DNA of 64,000 nt from NCBI RefSeq assembly GCF_900111615.1, contig NZ_FOHU01000007.1, forward strand, positions 62,001 through 126,000. Reading direction: 5' to 3'. Positions 47,896 to 59,043 of the stretch are shown one piece after another. The notes beneath the pieces are model-generated. The model was not told where the DNA came from. It saw only the letters and a list, made by a program, of their open reading frames with translations, and did not search any database. The stretch comes from Natronincola peptidivorans (GTDB lineage: Bacteria; Bacillota; Clostridia; Peptostreptococcales; Natronincolaceae). Every line of letters begins with the position of its first letter. Position 1 is the first letter of the stretch. The position numbers and the translations under genes were made by a program.

Positions 47896-47945
47896 AACCC
47901 CAGCACCCTCACGTACATATACGCTACGGTTGCTGGGGTTTCTTG
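47896..47945 (+). terminator. Terminator between convergent EamA and engB genes
   Basis: AACCCCAGCA/TGCTGGGGTT (47896-47905 with 47931-47940), followed by TTCTT on plus. Confidence 0.82.
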
Positions 47946-47990
47946 CACCCTAAAGCTAATTAGCACTTTAAAAAATCTATTCCAGATATA

Positions 47991-48617
47991 TTATTGCTTT
48001 GGCGCTTCCTCTATCGTAATAGGCAATTGTCTGCTGGTAAATAAATCTGCTATACTATCCCATAAAACATCTACACCCTCTTTTTTTAAAGAAGATATCG
48101 GAATAATTTTATCTTCTTTCGACATCTGCAGTTTTTGGCGAATAATTTTAAAATGTTTTTGTCTTTGTCCTCGAGGTATTTTATCAGATTTAGTTGCAAT
48201 GACAATGGTGCCAAAGCCGAAATGCCTGATCCAATCATACATCATCTTATCATCATTAGAAGGTTCATGGCGAATATCCACTAGAAGCATTACCTCCTGT
48301 AGATTTTTTCTAGTGCTTAGATAGGTTTCTATACTTTTTCCCCAAGAAGCCTTTTCACTTTTTGAAACCTTTGCATATCCATATCCCGGCAAATCTACTA
48401 GATAAAACTCCTTGTTGATGACGAAAAAATTGATGGTTCTTGTCTTGCCAGGGGTACCGCTGACCCTTGCTAGTTTTTTTCTACCCAGCATTGTATTGAT
48501 AGTAGAAGATTTTCCAACATTGGATCTTCCCACCATTGCAATCTCCGGTAATAAATCCTCTGGGTATTGAGTAGGGACTACTGCACTGGTGACAAAGTCA
48601 GAGGTTTTAATCTTCAT
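47991..48617 (-). CDS. engB: Ribosome biogenesis GTPase EngB (YsxC/YihA)
   Basis: A 208-residue TRAFAC GTPase: G1 [13 protein letters not shown]3 DLPGYG, G4 TKSDK. The conserved [12 protein letters not shown] follows G1. It assists large-subunit assembly. It overlaps lon by 11 bases, the usual Firmicutes order lon-engB. Confidence 0.96.
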   Translation of the reverse strand: MKIKTSDFVTSAVVPTQYPEDLLPEIAMVGRSNVGKSSTINTMLGRKKLARVSGTPGKTRTINFFVINKEFYLVDLPGYGYAKVSKSEKASWGKSIETYLSTRKNLQEVMLLVDIRHEPSNDDKMMYDWIRHFGFGTIVIATKSDKIPRGQRQKHFKIIRQKLQMSKEDKIIPISSLKKEGVDVLWDSIADLFTSRQLPITIEEAPKQ

Positions 48618-50958
48618 TTTTTTCTCCCCTTTTCAGTGCATGCTCCAGCACCTCATCCATATGCTCTACAAAGACAAAATCCATTTTTTTCTTTACATTG
48701 TCAGGCACATCCTCTAGGTCTCTTTTATTGTCTATCGGTAATAATACCTTTTGTATCCCTGCCCTTTTTGCAGCTAACACTTTTTCCTTAATGCCTCCTA
48801 CTGGCAACACCCTACCTCTCAAGGTGATTTCCCCAGTCATGGCTACGTCCTTATATACTGGAATATCCGTTACTGCAGAAATCACTGCTGTTGCCATGGT
48901 AATTCCGGCAGAAGGACCATCCTTTGGTGTAGCACCTTCAGGAATATGTATGTGAATATCAAGATTGGTATGAAAATCTGAATCTATGTCTAATGCTTCT
49001 ACTCTTGATCGGATATAACTAATACCAGCTTTGGCAGATTCCTTCATTACATCCCCTAGCTGTCCCGTCAAGACCAGCTTACCATTTCCTCGCATAGGTG
49101 TTACTTCTATAGAAAGAGTATCTCCACCCACCATGGTCCAAGCTAAGCCTCTAGCAATACCAACTTCATCTTTTTGGCTGATCATCTCATATCGATAAAT
49201 TGGGTTGCTTAGATATTTTTTTAGGTTAGCAGGTGTGATTTTAATTGTTTTTAGCTTTTCCTCCACTACTCTTTTGGCTACTTTTCTACAAAGATTAGCA
49301 ATCTGTCTTTCTAGGTTCCTTACCCCTGCTTCTCGAGTATAATAGTTGATGATATCTCTTAATGCCTTTTCAGATACCTGTAGATTTGCAGGCTTTAAAC
49401 CATGCTCTTTTATCTGTTTAGGCAATAAATACTTTGAAGCGATATTTAACTTTTCTTCTTCAGTATAGCCAGCGATGCGGATAACCTCCATACGATCCAA
49501 AAGTGGTCTTGGTATCGTATCTAAGGTGTTAGCAGTAGTTATAAACATTACTTTGGATAAATTAAATGGCATCTCCATAAAGTGATCGGTAAAATCATGA
49601 TTTTGTTCAGGATCCAATACCTCTAACAAGGCAGAAGCTGGATCTCCTCTAAAATCACTGGCTAATTTGTCTACTTCATCTAATAAGAATAAGGGGTTTT
49701 TTGTGCCAGCCTGTCGAATAGAGGAAATGATTCTACCGGGTATCGCTCCTACATAGGTTCTCCTATGCCCCCGGATTTCTGCTTCATCCCTCACACCACC
49801 TAGGGACATTCTGACAAATTTTCTGTTTAATGATCGGGCAATGGATTTAGCAATAGATGTTTTCCCCACTCCGGGAGGTCCTACTAAGCAAAGAATAGGT
49901 CCCTTCATAGATTTTGCCAGTTGTCTAATGGCTAGGTATTCTAGGATTCTTTCCTTCACCTTTTTAAGTCCATAATGATCTTCATCTAAGATAGCTGAAG
50001 ATTTTTTTAAGTCTAATCTATCCTTGGTTTCCTTATTCCAAGGTAGATTTAAAGCCCAATCTATGTAGTTTCTGATAACACCTGTTTCTGCAGAGGCTGG
50101 TGATAGCTTCAACAATCTATCAATTTCCCTCTCTATTTTTTCATGAACATCCTTAGGGAATTTCAGTTTTTTCAGTTTTTCCTTGTAATCTGCTACTTCT
50201 TCAACAACCCCTTCATCTTCCCCTAATTCCTTCTGAATAGCCTTTAATTGTTCTCTCAAGTAGTATTCTTTTTGTACCTTATTAATCTGTTTTTTTACGC
50301 GACTATTGATTTTCTTTTCTATTTGTAAAATTTCAACCTCTTCCAATAGAATCTTGTACAATTTTTCTAATCGCTCTAATGGATCAAACGCTTCTAAAAT
50401 CTCTTGTTTCTGGCCAGGCTTGATAAAAACATTGGAGGCAATTGTATCCGCCAATCGCCCTGGCATTTCAATCTCAGCAATGGTAATAAGGATTTCTGGT
50501 GAAATCTTATTGCTGATATCTACATATTCCTCAAAAGCATCGATAACACTACGCATCAAAGCCTCTGTCTCACTATCAGTGGTTACTTCACTTTGATAGC
50601 TTCTTTCCTCTATTTCCACTTGAAAATATGGGGTTTCTTGTAATACATTTACAATCTTTCCTCTAGAAATCCCCTCCACTAAAACCCTTATGGTATCCCC
50701 AGGCAGCTTTAGCATTTGTTTGATTTTTGCAATAGTTCCCACTTGATAAATATCATTTAAAGAAGGAGCAGTGATCTCAGCTTCTTTTTGAGAAACTAAA
50801 AAAACCAGCTGATCATGCACCATGGCTTCCTCTAAGGCATTGATAGACCGCTCTCTCCCTACATCAAAATGAATTACCATATATGGAAAAACAGTTAGGC
50901 CCCTTAAAGGTATTAGAGGCATTGTTCGACTTGAAATGTTTGTTTCTTTTTCTTCCAT
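48607..50958 (-). CDS. lon: ATP-dependent protease La
   Basis: A 783-residue LonA: N-terminal LAN substrate domain, coiled coil, AAA+ with [20 protein letters not shown] and [17 protein letters not shown], and a C-terminal serine protease with [18 protein letters not shown] (catalytic Ser) and [14 protein letters not shown] (catalytic Lys). The ATG at 50958 is preferred over a TTG seven codons upstream. Confidence 0.96.
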   Translation of the reverse strand: MEEKETNISSRTMPLIPLRGLTVFPYMVIHFDVGRERSINALEEAMVHDQLVFLVSQKEAEITAPSLNDIYQVGTIAKIKQMLKLPGDTIRVLVEGISRGKIVNVLQETPYFQVEIEERSYQSEVTTDSETEALMRSVIDAFEEYVDISNKISPEILITIAEIEMPGRLADTIASNVFIKPGQKQEILEAFDPLERLEKLYKILLEEVEILQIEKKINSRVKKQINKVQKEYYLREQLKAIQKELGEDEGVVEEVADYKEKLKKLKFPKDVHEKIEREIDRLLKLSPASAETGVIRNYIDWALNLPWNKETKDRLDLKKSSAILDEDHYGLKKVKERILEYLAIRQLAKSMKGPILCLVGPPGVGKTSIAKSIARSLNRKFVRMSLGGVRDEAEIRGHRRTYVGAIPGRIISSIRQAGTKNPLFLLDEVDKLASDFRGDPASALLEVLDPEQNHDFTDHFMEMPFNLSKVMFITTANTLDTIPRPLLDRMEVIRIAGYTEEEKLNIASKYLLPKQIKEHGLKPANLQVSEKALRDIINYYTREAGVRNLERQIANLCRKVAKRVVEEKLKTIKITPANLKKYLSNPIYRYEMISQKDEVGIARGLAWTMVGGDTLSIEVTPMRGNGKLVLTGQLGDVMKESAKAGISYIRSRVEALDIDSDFHTNLDIHIHIPEGATPKDGPSAGITMATAVISAVTDIPVYKDVAMTGEITLRGRVLPVGGIKEKVLAAKRAGIQKVLLPIDNKRDLEDVPDNVKKKMDFVFVEHMDEVLEHALKRGEKNED

Positions 50959-51125
50959 ACCATCGTCTCCTTTTATCAAATTACACAGTTGATTATTATT
51001 ATAACTTTTTATACTGCTTTTTTCAATATTTTACCCTAATTTCCATTATTATATCAAGTATTCAAGAAAAAAGTAAGTAAACTACGTCCAGACTACTAAA
51101 AGTCTTATTACATCTAAGTGGAAAG

Positions 51126-51177
51126 AAAACCTAGCCACCGCAATGTATATAGAAATACATAAAAATGACTGGGTTTT
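51126..51177 (-). terminator. Probable terminator of lonB
   Basis: AAAACCTAG/CTGGGTTTT with a GTAT/ATAC inner stem, between lonB and lon on the minus strand. Confidence 0.5.
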
Positions 51178-51218
51178 TCAAATATTGAAAATATGGAGAC
51201 TTGTCAGCAATTGTGATT

Positions 51219-52904
51219 CTATTCTTTATCTTTGTTTCCTAGTGCAGCAGCAAAGTCCACTGTCTCTGCAGGAGAGATGACATTACTTTTCTTAGACTTT
51301 ATTTCCATTGCCAATTTAACAACCTCTGTAACATGATCTACGGGAATAACTTCTATATTTAATTCCTGGAATCTTTCCTGATAGTTGTCTTTAGGTATTA
51401 GTACCCTTGTACATCCTGCTTCCTTTGCTGCATTTATTTTGGCAGTGATGCCTCCTACGGGTTTCACAGAGCCTCGAATAGAAACTTCTCCCGTCATGGC
51501 CAAATGATTATCAATAGGTTGATTGGTAATAGCTGAGTATATGGCTGTTACCATAGTAATCCCTGCAGAAGGCCCATCGATAGGTACACCTCCTGGAAAA
51601 TTGACATGAATATCATAGTCCTTAGGATCTACCTGAAAAAACTTTTTAATCACTGTTATCACATTATCTACCGAATCAGAGGCAGTACTTCTTTTTTGAA
51701 AGGATCTTCCTGGAGCATTGGTTTCTTCTCTATCAATAATACCAGTAACAATAATCCTCCCCATTCCTTTAGTAGGCAGTTCTATAGCAGATACTTCTAT
51801 CTCTATCATCATTCCCATATTGGGACCATAAACAGCTAAACCATTGACATATCCAACTGATGGTTCTTTTCCCACTTTTTTAGCAGGTCTAGGACTATAG
51901 TTTCCACTTTCTATCACCCATTGGACATCCTGTAGAGTTATTTTTTTTCTTTTTTCTGTCAAAGCTAACCCGCCTGTTATTTGGATGATGTTTACAGCCT
52001 CTCTTCCATTGGTAGCGAATTTTTTTATTTCCTCTACTGCTCTTTCCTCTATATCAAATTCACTTTTTTCACAAGCATTTTTCGTAATACTTCCTATTTC
52101 CTCTGGAGTAAGTGGACGAAAGTACACTTCAACACATCTCGATCTTAAGGCTGAAGATAAATCTCCAGGGGATTTTGTGGTTGCCCCTACTAACCTAAAA
52201 TCTGCTGGTAATCCCTTCTGAAATATTTCATGAATATGCTGTGGAACATTTTCATCCTCAGCATGGTAGTAGGCACTTTCTAAGAAAACCTTCCTATCCT
52301 CCAAAACCTTCAAAAGCTTATTCATTTGAACAGGGTGTAATTCTCCAATTTCATCTAAAAAAAGCATTCCTCCGTGGGCCTTTGTTACAGCACCAGGCTT
52401 CGGCTGAGGAATTCCTGCCTGTCCTAATGGTCCTGCTCCCTGGTAGATGGGATCATGTACTGAGCCCATTAAAGGATCTGCTATTCCCCTGTCATCAAAC
52501 CTCAAAGTAGTAGCATCCATTTCTACAAACTTAGATTTTTGACTAAATGGCGATATCTCGCTTTTTTTTGCTTCCTCTAATATTACTCTTGCAGCAGCAG
52601 TCTTTCCTACCCCAGGAGGACCATAGATAATAACATGCTGAGGATTTGGACTGCATAGAGCTGCTTTTAATGCCTTTAAACCGTCTTCTTGACCTACTAT
52701 ATCCTTAAAACAAGAGGGTCTGGTATGCTCCGATAAAGGTATCGTTAAAGCATTCTCTCGTAGTTCCTTTAGTTTCTCAATCTCTTTTCTTGATTCCTTT
52801 TCTATAGCTGCTTTATTTCCTTGTTGATTTTTCAAAAGGCCCAAAAAGTAAAGTCCAATAACTACAGCAAAAAAGAACTGGACTAGATAAAAAACATTTG
52901 GCAA
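51219..52904 (-). CDS. lonB: LonB, membrane-anchored sporulation-type Lon protease
   Basis: A 561-residue protein. A single N-terminal membrane segment (FYLVQFFFAVVIGLYFLGLL), an AAA+ domain with [14 protein letters not shown], and a protease domain with catalytic Ser in [12 protein letters not shown] and Lys in GGITAKINAAKEAG. The start is a TTG at 52904 with AGGAGG seven bases before it. LonB is typical of endospore formers, where it is made in the forespore. Confidence 0.93.
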   Translation of the reverse strand: MPNVFYLVQFFFAVVIGLYFLGLLKNQQGNKAAIEKESRKEIEKLKELRENALTIPLSEHTRPSCFKDIVGQEDGLKALKAALCSPNPQHVIIYGPPGVGKTAAARVILEEAKKSEISPFSQKSKFVEMDATTLRFDDRGIADPLMGSVHDPIYQGAGPLGQAGIPQPKPGAVTKAHGGMLFLDEIGELHPVQMNKLLKVLEDRKVFLESAYYHAEDENVPQHIHEIFQKGLPADFRLVGATTKSPGDLSSALRSRCVEVYFRPLTPEEIGSITKNACEKSEFDIEERAVEEIKKFATNGREAVNIIQITGGLALTEKRKKITLQDVQWVIESGNYSPRPAKKVGKEPSVGYVNGLAVYGPNMGMMIEIEVSAIELPTKGMGRIIVTGIIDREETNAPGRSFQKRSTASDSVDNVITVIKKFFQVDPKDYDIHVNFPGGVPIDGPSAGITMVTAIYSAITNQPIDNHLAMTGEVSIRGSVKPVGGITAKINAAKEAGCTRVLIPKDNYQERFQELNIEVIPVDHVTEVVKLAMEIKSKKSNVISPAETVDFAAALGNKDKE

Positions 52905-53071
52905 AATATGACCTCCTTTCATTGTCCTATGATTTTAGTATGTACATAGCAAAGCTATTTATCCTGCAGGAAAAGCTGTCATTATAAGTAACTTTAGGTA
53001 ATTTCATTCAAATTTTAATATCAATTTGTGTTATACTATTATTATTGAATACATCTGTAGGAGGCTATAAT

Positions 53072-53620
53072 ATGAAGGAGTATTTCAAGTTGTTCAGTAT
53101 CTTTTTTCGAGTTGGCGCCTTTACCTTTGGTGGTGGATATGCTATGATTCCAATTATCCAAAAAGAGATCGTTGAATCTCATCAACTAATAGATGAACAG
53201 GATTTTCTAGATATCATTGCTGTTTCTCAAAGCTTACCAGGACCGGTGGCAGTCAATACAGCGGTTTTTGTAGGGTATAAATTGAAGGGAATATTTGGGG
53301 CTATAGCTGGTCTATTAGGAACTGTGTTGCCTTCTTTGTTGGTGATTTTACTACTGGCTGTGTTTTATAATAACATCAAAGATATTACTGCTATTCAGTT
53401 GTTTTTTCAAGGGGTTCGTCCAGCTATTGTAGCCTTGATTCTGATGTCTGCCTTAAAGCTTTCTAAATCTATTTCTAAAACATCTTTTAATATCAGCATC
53501 ATTCTTTTTGCATTTATCGCAGTTGCTCTACTAAAAGTGCACCCTATTCCCGTGGTAGTCCTATGTGCTGTAGCAGGATTAATCCATAGAAAAAAGGAGG
53601 GAGAACATGGCCTTCATTAG
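53072..53620 (+). CDS. chrA: Chromate transporter family, N-terminal-half protein
   Basis: A 182-residue membrane protein with GAFTFGGGYAMIPIIQKEIV and SQSLPGPVAVNTAVFVGYK, the ChrA half-domain signature. AGGAGG precedes the ATG at 53072. With the next gene it makes a two-gene (short-chain pair) CHR transporter. The substrate may be chromate or another oxyanion. Confidence 0.9.
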   Translation: MKEYFKLFSIFFRVGAFTFGGGYAMIPIIQKEIVESHQLIDEQDFLDIIAVSQSLPGPVAVNTAVFVGYKLKGIFGAIAGLLGTVLPSLLVILLLAVFYNNIKDITAIQLFFQGVRPAIVALILMSALKLSKSISKTSFNISIILFAFIAVALLKVHPIPVVVLCAVAGLIHRKKEGEHGLH

Positions 53621-54131
53621 ATTGTTTTGGGTTTTTTTAAAGATAGGCGCCTTTAGCTTTGGCGGCGGTTACGCAATGCTGCCTTTGATTGAGGAAGAAG
53701 TAGTACATATACATCGTTGGCTTTCTTCAGTAGAATTTGTTGACATCATTGCTATATCTCAAATGTCACCAGGCCCTATTGCTATCAACGCTGCCACCTT
53801 TATAGGCTTTAGACAGCTTGGAGTTATAGGATCTATCGTGGCTACTACCGGTGTAGTTTTTGCTTCCTTTTTCCTTGTTACAACCTTAGCCCATTTTATC
53901 ATTAAATATAAAAATGCCCCCTTTATTGAAGGTGTTTTTTCTGGTATCCGCCCTGCTGTGATTGGCCTAATTTCCGCTGCCTGCGTTTCTCTGTTTCAAA
54001 CCTCTGTAGTAGATATGAAGGGCTTTGCTATCGGCCTTATTGTTTTAGCTATTTTATACAAATCCAAGCTTCACCCCATCGGCATTATTATGCTTTCAGG
54101 TGTCATGGGAATTGTTATATATTCCTTTTAA
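53607..54131 (+). CDS. chrA: Chromate transporter family, second half-size protein
   Basis: A 174-residue paralogue of the preceding gene: GAFSFGGGYAMLPLIEEEVV and SQMSPGPIAINAATFIGFRQLG. It overlaps the first gene by 14 bases, so they are translated together and likely form a heterodimer with opposite membrane orientation, as known for short-chain CHR pairs. Confidence 0.9.
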   Translation: MAFIRLFWVFLKIGAFSFGGGYAMLPLIEEEVVHIHRWLSSVEFVDIIAISQMSPGPIAINAATFIGFRQLGVIGSIVATTGVVFASFFLVTTLAHFIIKYKNAPFIEGVFSGIRPAVIGLISAACVSLFQTSVVDMKGFAIGLIVLAILYKSKLHPIGIIMLSGVMGIVIYSF

Positions 54132-54140
54132 AAAAAATAA

Positions 54141-54186
54141 AAAAATCCTAACGAGAATGGTTTCATTCTGCGTTAGGATTTTTTAA
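54141..54186 (+). terminator. Bidirectional terminator between chrA and clpX
   Basis: AAAAATCCTAACG/CGTTAGGATTTTT with inner AGAATG/CATTCT, U-runs on both strands. Confidence 0.9.
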
Positions 54187-54195
54187 TTGTTTTAT

Positions 54196-55470
54196 TTAAG
54201 ATGCCGATTCCTTTGGCTTCTTTTTGCTCTTTGTTGTATCAGTACTTTTTAATACGATTGTTGGCTCAGTTCCCTTATCAACGGTATCCTTAGTAATGAC
54301 TACTTTATCGATATCATCTCTTGATGGAATGTCATACATAATATCCATCATCAGACCCTCCATGATACCTCGCAATCCTCTAGCACCAGTCTTTCTTTCT
54401 ATTGCTTTTTTAGCAATCAGCACTAAAGCTTCATCTTCAAAATCTAAATCCACATCTTCTATATCAAACAACTTCTTGTACTGTTTCACAAGTGAATTCT
54501 TAGGTTCTGTTAAAATCTGAATTAGTGCATCTTCATCTAACTGGTCTAAGGTTACTACTACTGGTAATCTACCAACAAATTCAGGAATTAACCCATACTT
54601 TAATAAATCTTCTGGTTGAATTTGTTTTAGCAGAGCTCCCATGTCTATCTTTTGCTTACTGGGGATTTCTGCACCGAAGCCCATAGATTTCTTTCCAGTT
54701 CTCTTTTGGATAATGTTGTCTATCCCATCAAAAGCTCCACCACAGATAAACAAAATGTTGGTTGTATCTATTTGTATAAACTCTTGATGTGGATGCTTTC
54801 TACCACCTTGAGGAGGTACGCTTGCAATAGTTCCCTCTAGTATTTTTAGCAGGGCCTGTTGCACACCTTCACCACTTACATCTCGAGTAATGGATGGATT
54901 TTCTGATTTTTTTGCTATTTTATCTACTTCATCAATATAAATAATACCTTTTTCGGCCTTCTCTATATCATAGTCTGCCGCTTGGATTATTTTTAGTAAG
55001 ATGTTTTCTACATCTTCACCTACATATCCAGCTTCAGTAAGTGAAGTAGCATCAGCAATAGCAAAAGGAACATTTAATAGCTTTGCTAAGGTTTGTGCCA
55101 ATAGTGTTTTACCTGAACCAGTAGGTCCTAGCATAACAATATTGCTTTTTTGAAGCTCAACATCTTCACTTTTTACTTCCATATTTACTCTTTTATAATG
55201 ATTATATACAGCAACTGCTAAAGCTTTTTTTGCTGGTTCCTGTCCTATAACATATTGGTCCAATATGGATTTAATTTCCTTTGGCTTAGGTAAATCCACT
55301 AAGTCAATATCAAGATTTTCATCAAACTCTTCTTGGATAATTTCTTGACATAATTCTATACACTCATCACAAATGTATACATTAGGACCAGCAATCAGTC
55401 GTCTTACTTGATCCTGAGATTTACCGCAAAAGGAGCATTTTAATTGCTTCTTATCTTCAAATCTAGACAT
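54196..55470 (-). CDS. clpX: ClpX, AAA+ unfoldase of ClpXP
   Basis: A 424-residue protein. The N-terminal zinc domain has CSFCGKSQ and [13 protein letters not shown]+ motifs are [16 protein letters not shown] and [13 protein letters not shown]; the family-specific [22 protein letters not shown] follows. The ATG at 55470 follows GAGAGGTG and removes an eight-residue upstream extension. One base after clpP. Confidence 0.97.
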   Translation of the reverse strand: MSRFEDKKQLKCSFCGKSQDQVRRLIAGPNVYICDECIELCQEIIQEEFDENLDIDLVDLPKPKEIKSILDQYVIGQEPAKKALAVAVYNHYKRVNMEVKSEDVELQKSNIVMLGPTGSGKTLLAQTLAKLLNVPFAIADATSLTEAGYVGEDVENILLKIIQAADYDIEKAEKGIIYIDEVDKIAKKSENPSITRDVSGEGVQQALLKILEGTIASVPPQGGRKHPHQEFIQIDTTNILFICGGAFDGIDNIIQKRTGKKSMGFGAEIPSKQKIDMGALLKQIQPEDLLKYGLIPEFVGRLPVVVTLDQLDEDALIQILTEPKNSLVKQYKKLFDIEDVDLDFEDEALVLIAKKAIERKTGARGLRGIMEGLMMDIMYDIPSRDDIDKVVITKDTVDKGTEPTIVLKSTDTTKSKKKPKESAS

Positions 55471-55494
55471 CTTTACACCTCTCTTAATTCGCAA

Positions 55495-56079
55495 TTATTT
55501 TCTTGCGGTGATCACTTCGTCTATAATACCGTACTCCTTTGCCTCGGTAGATGACATGAAAAAATCTCGATCAGTATCTTTTTGAATACGTTCCATAGGC
55601 TGCCCTGTTCTTTCTACTAAAATCTCATTAATGGTATCTCTTGTTTTTAATAATCTCTCAGTATGGATACGTATATCCTCTGCCTGACCACGAGTTCCTC
55701 CTAATGGTTGATGAATCATGATCTCAGCATTGGGTAAAGCATACCTTTTTCCTTTTTTTCCTGCTGCCAGTAGGAAGGCACCCATACTGGCGGCCATGCC
55801 AATACATATAGTAGAAACATCAGGCTTAATGTAGTTCATGGTATCATAAATAGCCATTCCGGCAGTGATAGAGCCTCCTGGACTATTTATGTAAAGCTGA
55901 ATATCCTTATCTGGATCCTCTGCCTCTAAAAAGATTAGCTGTGCTACAATCAAACCTGCTGTAACATCATTTACTTCATCGTTTAAAAGAATAATTCTAT
56001 CCTTTAATAGTCTTGAATAGATATCGTAGGATCTTTCCCCACGGTTGGTTTGTTCTACTACCATTGGTACTAATGCCAT
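55495..56079 (-). CDS. clpP: ClpP protease subunit
   Basis: A 194-residue serine protease with the catalytic triad visible in [16 protein letters not shown] (Ser), MIHQPLGG (His) and TDRDFFMS (Asp). It forms the proteolytic chamber for ClpX. AGGAGATG precedes the ATG. Confidence 0.98.
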   Translation of the reverse strand: MALVPMVVEQTNRGERSYDIYSRLLKDRIILLNDEVNDVTAGLIVAQLIFLEAEDPDKDIQLYINSPGGSITAGMAIYDTMNYIKPDVSTICIGMAASMGAFLLAAGKKGKRYALPNAEIMIHQPLGGTRGQAEDIRIHTERLLKTRDTINEILVERTGQPMERIQKDTDRDFFMSSTEAKEYGIIDEVITARK

Positions 56080-56105
56080 GTTACATCTCCTCCTAATATT
56101 ATCCT

Positions 56106-57395
56106 TTATGCTATTTTAGCGTTATCTACTAAGAAGTCGATGGTTTTCTTTACAACAATATTATCTTTAATGTAATCCATATCTTGGTCTCTCAATGTTT
56201 CCTTCAATTTGTCAACCTCTTGCTTATATTGTTCTGCCATCTTTTCAATTTCTTGGTTTATTTCTTCTTCAGTAGCTTCGATGCTTTCTAGCTGGCTAAT
56301 TTTTTCTAGTACTATTTGTGTTTTTACCCTTTTTTCGGCATCCTCACGCATTTGATTTCTTAAAACTTCTTCATTTGCACCTGTCATTTGATAATAGTAG
56401 TCTAGATTTAAGCCTTGATAGCTTAAAGTATATTCAAACTCCCTTAGCATGCTGTCAATACGTCTTTCTACTACTGCCTTTGGTAGTTCAACTTCTACCT
56501 TATCTGTAATAGAATCTACTACTTTATTTCTTAATTCCTGCTCTGTCTTATTTTTTGCTTCTTCTTCTAGCTTTGTCTTAGTATCCGCTTTTAATTCCTC
56601 TAATGTGTCAAACTCCGATACATCTTTAGCAAATTCATCATCTAGCTGAGGCAGTTCTTTTACTTTGATCTCATGAAGCTTCACTTCAAATACAGCATCT
56701 TTTCCTTTTAATTCTTCACTATGGTATTCTTCAGGGAAGGTAACCTTTACCTCTACTTCATCTCCTATGTTGGTACCAATAAGCTGTTCTTCAAACCCTG
56801 GAATGAATTGTCCTGAACCAATGGTTAGATTTTGTTTTTCTGCTGTGCCGCCTTCAAAGGCTTCTCCATCAGTCATTCCCTTATAGTCAATGGTCACTAT
56901 ATCTCCTTCTTCAACTGGTCGATCTTCTATAGTAACCATTCTAGCATTTTTTTCTACTAAGGCATCTATTTCCTTTTGAACATCCTCTTCCTGTACATTA
57001 TACTCTATTTTATCTACTTCTATACCTTTGTAGTTATCTACAACCACCTCTGGCATAACTTCTAAAGCTACAGTTAATACTACATCCATACCCTGCTGAA
57101 TCTCTTCTATGTCCTCAATTGCTGGAGAATCTACAGGATCAATATTATGCTCTTCTAAAGCTGCTTCATAAACCTCAGGAAAGGTTGTGTTGATGGCTTC
57201 TTCATAAAAAATCTCTGGGCCATAATTTAACTCAATAATTTTTTTCGGTGCTTTTCCTTTTCTAAAACCAGGAATATTAAATCTTGATTTCATTTTATTA
57301 TAGGCTTTATTTGTTCCTTCTTGGAATTTGTCGGCACCTATGACTACCTTTAATGTTATTTTATTACCTTCTCTTTTGATTACTTCTGAACTCAT
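56106..57395 (-). CDS. tig: Trigger factor chaperone
   Basis: A 429-residue ribosome-bound chaperone. The N-terminal domain contains [17 protein letters not shown], the ribosome-docking loop; a PPIase domain follows ([35 protein letters not shown]); the rest is the helical substrate-binding region. First of tig-clpP-clpX. Confidence 0.97.
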   Translation of the reverse strand: MSSEVIKREGNKITLKVVIGADKFQEGTNKAYNKMKSRFNIPGFRKGKAPKKIIELNYGPEIFYEEAINTTFPEVYEAALEEHNIDPVDSPAIEDIEEIQQGMDVVLTVALEVMPEVVVDNYKGIEVDKIEYNVQEEDVQKEIDALVEKNARMVTIEDRPVEEGDIVTIDYKGMTDGEAFEGGTAEKQNLTIGSGQFIPGFEEQLIGTNIGDEVEVKVTFPEEYHSEELKGKDAVFEVKLHEIKVKELPQLDDEFAKDVSEFDTLEELKADTKTKLEEEAKNKTEQELRNKVVDSITDKVEVELPKAVVERRIDSMLREFEYTLSYQGLNLDYYYQMTGANEEVLRNQMREDAEKRVKTQIVLEKISQLESIEATEEEINQEIEKMAEQYKQEVDKLKETLRDQDMDYIKDNIVVKKTIDFLVDNAKIA

Positions 57396-57520
57396 TAAAT
57401 GGTCCTCCTCTAGTATTTAATTTTAACATTTATTAAGATTTATATTATTAAAAATAGTATATATGTTATTGAATTTTAACAACAAATAAGTAAAGTATTC
57501 AAAAAACATTTTTCCTATGT

Positions 57521-57613
57521 GAAAAAAACATCCATAATCTATTAATTGGATGTTTAACACATTATTGTTCTACTTATCATTTTAATACTATCTAATTATA
57601 CTATTATTGTCAA
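57521..57613 (-). promoter_or_regulatory. Candidate tig promoter followed by a terminator-like hairpin
   Basis: On the minus strand TTGACA (57613-57608), 17 bases, then TAGTAT (57590-57585). Downstream, AAACATCC/GGATGTTT (57555-57548 with 57533-57526) runs into seven Us. It lies 130 bases before tig, so it could be an attenuator. Confidence 0.5.
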
Positions 57614-57717
57614 CATCAATAAACCTTTTTTAAGCTGTATTTATGATATTTTTTTATAGGATATTGAAAATGGTTTTTTTTTCTATATTTCTGCTTATAC
57701 TAATGGTTAGATAGGTC

Positions 57718-57793
57718 AACTCAGCTTTCTATAATTTGACAAGCCCTAGCTTTACCTTTATAATAATGAACCAACTCTGCCTAGTGCTGAGTT
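57718..57793 (+). promoter_or_regulatory. opu promoter, perfect consensus, with flanking inverted-repeat operator
   Basis: TTGACA (57736-57741), exactly 17 bases, TATAAT (57759-57764). An imperfect inverted repeat AACTCTGC-ctagt-GCTGAGTT (57773-57793) covers the start of transcription, and a third half-site AACTCAGC lies at 57718-57725. A perfect promoter with an operator on the start site implies tight repression. Confidence 0.7.
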
Positions 57794-57886
57794 CCTATAA
57801 AGTACTTGTTTATTTTTATGAAGTGAAAATTCATATGTAACAACTATTTTATCCTGAGTAATAAAATAAGAAGGGAGGATGAGTAT

Positions 57887-59041
57887 TTGATAGAGTTTAA
57901 GAAAGTAGTAAAATCCTATGATAATCAAATCAAAGTAGTAAATGGGTTAGACTTTAAAATCAATGATGGAGAGCTTGTAGTGTTGATAGGAGAAAGTGGG
58001 TGTGGCAAAACCACCACCATGAAAATGATCAATCGTTTAATCGAGCCTACTGGTGGTGAAATCCTCATCAATGGTAAGAACATTATGAGTATCAATCCCA
58101 TTGAGCTTCGGAGGAACATCGGGTATGTTATCCAAAAAGTTGGATTGCTTCCTCATATGACGGTTGGAGACAACATCGAGTTAGTTCCATATTTGCAAAA
58201 GTGGGACAAGAAAAAACGTAGAGCCAGAGCAGAAGAGCTGCTTGATTTAGTGAATTTAGAACCATCTCAATACATAGATAGATATCCTAATGAATTAAGC
58301 GGAGGTCAACAGCAAAGAGTTGGGGTTGCCCGTGCTTTGGCAGTGAACCCTGATATCATTCTAATGGATGAACCCTTTAGTGCAGTAGACCCTCTTACCC
58401 GTGATCAACTTCAAGAAGAACTTTTAAAGCTGCAGGATGAAGTAAAAAAAACCATTGTATTTGTAACCCATGACATGGATGAAGCCCTAAAGCTTGGGGA
58501 CAGGATTGCTGTTATGAGAGACGGTAAAATAATACAATATGATACTCCTGAAAATATCTTGAAAAATCCCGTAGATGATTTTGTAGAGTACTTTGTAGGT
58601 AAAGATAGACTATGGAAATCGCCGGAGATGCTTTTTGCTAAGGATATCATGAATAAGAAGCCTATCATGATTTTACAGGATAGAACACCTGCTAATGCAG
58701 TAGAAATCATGAAGGAAAAAAATGTAGAATATCTATTGGTTGTAAATCAAGTAGGCGATCGACCGAAAAAACTGCTGGGTATTGTTACTCCGAGAGAGCT
58801 AAGTGGCAAAGGAATATCTCAATATAAAATGAAGGATATCATGCGGACACAATTCACCACTGTTACTGAAAAAACAAGTATGGTACATGTACTGCAAACT
58901 ATGAAGGACAAAAAAATAAAAAATCTTCCCGTTGTCGGAGAAGAGGATGGTTATTTAAAGGGATTAATCACCCATACCAGTATATTAAATATCCTAACAG
59001 AAGCTATTTCTGTTTATGATGATGATAGGGAGGGGTATTAA
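57887..59041 (+). CDS. opuCA: Glycine betaine/carnitine/choline ABC importer ATPase
   Basis: A 384-residue ABC ATPase with GESGCGKTTTMKMINRL, LSGGQQQRVGVARAL and ILMDEPFSAVDPL, followed by two CBS domains at about residues 255-375 (MNKKPIMILQDRTPANAVEIM; TVTEKTSMVHVLQTM), the ionic-strength or c-di-AMP sensing part of OpuCA-type proteins. The start is TTG at 57887 after GGGAGG. Confidence 0.92.
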   Translation: MIEFKKVVKSYDNQIKVVNGLDFKINDGELVVLIGESGCGKTTTMKMINRLIEPTGGEILINGKNIMSINPIELRRNIGYVIQKVGLLPHMTVGDNIELVPYLQKWDKKKRRARAEELLDLVNLEPSQYIDRYPNELSGGQQQRVGVARALAVNPDIILMDEPFSAVDPLTRDQLQEELLKLQDEVKKTIVFVTHDMDEALKLGDRIAVMRDGKIIQYDTPENILKNPVDDFVEYFVGKDRLWKSPEMLFAKDIMNKKPIMILQDRTPANAVEIMKEKNVEYLLVVNQVGDRPKKLLGIVTPRELSGKGISQYKMKDIMRTQFTTVTEKTSMVHVLQTMKDKKIKNLPVVGEEDGYLKGLITHTSILNILTEAISVYDDDREGY

Positions 59042-59043
59042 AA

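Larger units (their letters stand above)
57396..57886. other. Divergent intergenic region between tig and the opu operon
   Basis: It contains the leftward tig promoter/hairpin and the rightward opu promoter/operator, both annotated separately. The remainder is AT-rich with no gene. Confidence 0.5.
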
